Below are positions 62,531-64,000 of a stretch of DNA of 64,000 nucleotides, piece by piece. This stretch comes from Rhodoferax sp. (lineage in GTDB: Bacteria; Pseudomonadota; Gammaproteobacteria; Burkholderiales; Burkholderiaceae_C), in the NCBI GenBank assembly GCA_024235935.1, contig JACKLL010000017.1, positions 6,820-70,819 on the forward strand, given 5' to 3'. The notes below the pieces were generated by a model. The model did no database searches. It worked only from the letters and a program-made list of their open reading frames with translations, and had not been told where the DNA came from. Both the position numbers and the translations under genes were made by a program. Position 1 is the first letter of the stretch. Each line of letters starts with the position of its first letter.

Positions 62531-62544
62531 ACCGCGGCCGCGGT
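62531..62544. repeat. Palindrome ACCGCGGCCGCGGT between convergent genes
   Basis: A 14-base perfect palindrome without a loop lies in the 52-base gap between the LysR and Bug stops. Its location fits a terminator stem, but there is no T-tract. Confidence 0.35.
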
Positions 62545-62557
62545 CAGTCCAGATGCT

Positions 62558-63544
62558 TCATTGCGCAGCGATGATCTTGTTTTCCTTGATCAGCTTGCCC
62601 CAGCGTGCGCTTTCCACGTGGATGCGTTCGGCCAGTTCGGCGGGCGAACTGGCGACCACTTCGAGCGCGCGTGCACCCAGTTCCTCGGATGTGGCGGGAT
62701 CGAGCAAGGCTTTCCTGATTTCCGCATGGAGCCGGGTGACGATCTCGGGGGGCGTCCCCGTTGGCGCGAACATGCCCAGCCACGAGGTGACCTCGTAGCC
62801 CTTGATGCTGTCGCCGATCGTCGGGGTCGATGGTGATGTGGTGGAGCGCGAGGCCTGAGTGACCGCCAGCAGTTTGAGCTTGCCGGATTTGACATGGGGC
62901 GCAACGACGGCCAGCGCGATGAATGCCGACGGGACCTGGTTGCCCAGCACGTCGTTCAGGGCCGGACCACCGCCTTTGTACGGGATGTGCACCAGCTTGG
63001 CACCCGTCATCTGCTTGAGCAGTTCGCCCGCCAGATGGTGGGGCGTTCCGGTTCCGGGCGAGCCAAAGCTCAGGCCTTCAGGGCGGGTTTTGGAGTAGGC
63101 GATGTACTCGGCCACATTGTTGGCCGGTACGGCCGCATTGACGACCAGACCCACCCCGATGCGGGTCAGCAGGGACACCGGCATCAAGGCCTTGACCGGA
63201 TCGAAACGCATGTCCGGGTAGATGTACGGATTCACCGTGAAGTTCGAGTCCGGGGCGAGCAGCAGCGTATAGCCATCGGGGGCTGCATTGGCCGCCGCCT
63301 CGGCGCCGATGTTGCCGCTGGCACCCGGCTTGTTCTCGACGATGAACTGCTGGCCCATGCTGGCACCGAGCTTCTGCGCCACCACCCGAGCCAGGATGTC
63401 GGCCGAGCCGCCCGGCGAATACGGCACGATGATGCGTACCGTCTTGTTCGGCCAGGCCTGTGCGGATGCCATGCCGGGAAGCAGTACGGCGGTCACCGTC
63501 GCCAGACCCATTGCCAGTACGGCGCGTCGTGGATGAAATTTCAT
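62558..63544 (-). CDS. Bug/TctC-family tripartite tricarboxylate receptor protein
   Basis: A 328-residue periplasmic receptor. The signal peptide is about 1-28 (ending MASAQA). The mature start WPNKTVRIIVPYSPGG and the VENKPGASGNIGAE block are diagnostic for Bug proteins. These bind small carboxylates and are greatly expanded in Burkholderiales, usually without adjacent TctAB genes, as here. It begins 49 bases after a sulfatase stop on the same strand and may capture a sulfate ester or its product. Confidence 0.93.
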   Translation of the reverse strand: MKFHPRRAVLAMGLATVTAVLLPGMASAQAWPNKTVRIIVPYSPGGSADILARVVAQKLGASMGQQFIVENKPGASGNIGAEAAANAAPDGYTLLLAPDSNFTVNPYIYPDMRFDPVKALMPVSLLTRIGVGLVVNAAVPANNVAEYIAYSKTRPEGLSFGSPGTGTPHHLAGELLKQMTGAKLVHIPYKGGGPALNDVLGNQVPSAFIALAVVAPHVKSGKLKLLAVTQASRSTTSPSTPTIGDSIKGYEVTSWLGMFAPTGTPPEIVTRLHAEIRKALLDPATSEELGARALEVVASSPAELAERIHVESARWGKLIKENKIIAAQ

Positions 63545-63593
63545 GGTGTGTCTCCTTGGTTGTCATTCAATCTGGCGATCGGACGGTCGGCTG

Positions 63594-64000
63594 TCAGGCC
63601 GTGCCCACCACCGGCAATACGGGTCTGCTGCGCTGCGGCCGGTTCTCGTTGGCAATCATGTCCAACAGTTCGCGCCGCACGGCCGCATGCGAGGCATCGT
63701 CGAAACGGTTGACCATCTCGTGCGGGTCTTCCTGCAGGTCGTAGAGCTCGCCGACCGCCGAGCCCGCCTCGAAAGTCAGCCGATAGCGCTGCGTACGCAC
63801 GGTGCGAAGGTCCAGTGCCACACCGACCCGGCCGGCCCGCAGATCCCACTCGTTGTAGGCATAGTCGCGGCTGGCCTTGCCTTCGATCAGCGACCGCAGG
63901 CTGCGGCTATCGTGTTTCGCGGCATCCAGGCCGGCATAGTCGGTGATGGTCGAGAACAGGTCGACCGTCGACACCGGATCGTGGATGACCTGATTGGCAC
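63594..64000 (-). CDS. Sulfatase, C-terminal part (5' end beyond window)
   Basis: The frame is open to the window edge and gives about 135 residues: NQVIHDPVSTVDLFSTITDYAGL, the usual sulfatase C-terminal-subdomain helix (quoted as HDPVSTVDLFSTITDYAG), then RSLRSLIEG, YNEWDLRAGRVG, RTVRTQRYRL and ELYDLQEDPHEMVN. These match type I arylsulfatase or choline-sulfatase-like enzymes. The formylglycine active site lies outside the window. It is upstream of the Bug receptor in the same direction. Confidence 0.88.
   Translation of the reverse strand, partial: ANQVIHDPVSTVDLFSTITDYAGLDAAKHDSRSLRSLIEGKASRDYAYNEWDLRAGRVGVALDLRTVRTQRYRLTFEAGSAVGELYDLQEDPHEMVNRFDDASHAAVRRELLDMIANENRPQRSRPVLPVVGTA

Noticed and set aside
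1..64000. tRNA/rRNA genes, CRISPR arrays, insertion sequences, prophage
   Set aside because: Reading both strands I found no cloverleaf with a CCA-type end, no regularly spaced repeats and no transposase or integrase motifs; a tRNAscan or repeat search could still find something missed by eye.

Overview
This 64 kb window is high-GC DNA with dense, mostly short-spaced genes. It looks like a chromosomal segment of a betaproteobacterium of the order Burkholderiales. Supporting marks are a small Trp-rich protein, a Bug/TctC-type solute receptor, the gene order hemN / fnr / ccoGPQONSI, and the neighbourhood lgt - lysR - ilvD. I see no rRNA, tRNA, CRISPR array, integrase, transposase or prophage gene. 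The window opens in the last 28 codons of an unidentified gene and closes inside a sulfatase gene.

Layout. 0.1-2.7 kb: an overlapping lipid-phosphate operon (diacylglycerol-kinase-like, metallophosphoesterase, PAP2 phosphatase). 3.0-10.2 kb: single metabolic genes (DJ-1/PfpI protein, succinate-semialdehyde dehydrogenase, ketopantoate reductase, old yellow enzyme, MscS channel, methyltransferase). 10.2-14.1 kb: a 1279-residue membrane patatin. 14.2-17.6 kb: GNAT and a DctPQM TRAP transporter. 17.8-21.9 kb: Cu/Zn superoxide dismutase, then a putative signalling module of an FHA-containing class III cyclase diverging from a c-heme HAMP sensor and a Ser/Thr kinase. 22.0-26.1 kb: a Bcr/CflA efflux pump, pirin, a quinol-monooxygenase-like protein, a FAH-family hydrolase and a NUDIX hydrolase.

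26.3-37.9 kb is a microaerobic respiration island: TauE/SafE-like protein, HemN, the oxygen regulator FNR, FixH, CcoG, cbb3 oxidase CcoP/Q/O/N, CcoS, the copper ATPase CcoI and a universal stress protein. Three FNR-type boxes (28635, 34863, 37430) sit in front of the divergent hemN/fnr pair, ccoN and the divergent ccoI/usp pair, so the regulator and its targets lie together. ccoQ and ccoS are 45-codon genes that are easy to miss.

38.0-43.8 kb holds malonate activation and decarboxylation (MatB, enoyl-CoA hydratase-like protein, malonyl-CoA decarboxylase) behind lgt, then a LysR regulator. 43.9-47.1 kb holds ilvD, a Trp-rich protein, a periplasmic cytochrome c with a strong terminator, and a secreted histidine phosphatase. 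47.2-49.3 kb holds a structured intergenic repeat and an acetyl-CoA synthetase gene with an apparent one-base deletion that takes the catalytic lysine out of frame. 49.5-57.7 kb is a sodium/proton island: a group-2 Mrp antiporter with fused A and B subunits, diverging from NhaD. 57.7-64 kb holds class I fumarase, a CopK-like copper protein that has lost most Cu(I)-binding methionines, an efflux pump with a divergent LysR regulator, and a Bug receptor behind a sulfatase.

The most promising candidates for something undescribed are the heme-sensor/kinase/FHA-cyclase module with a tandem repeat in the kinase tail, the membrane patatin, the altered CopK, and the intergenic hairpin element at 47164-47300.
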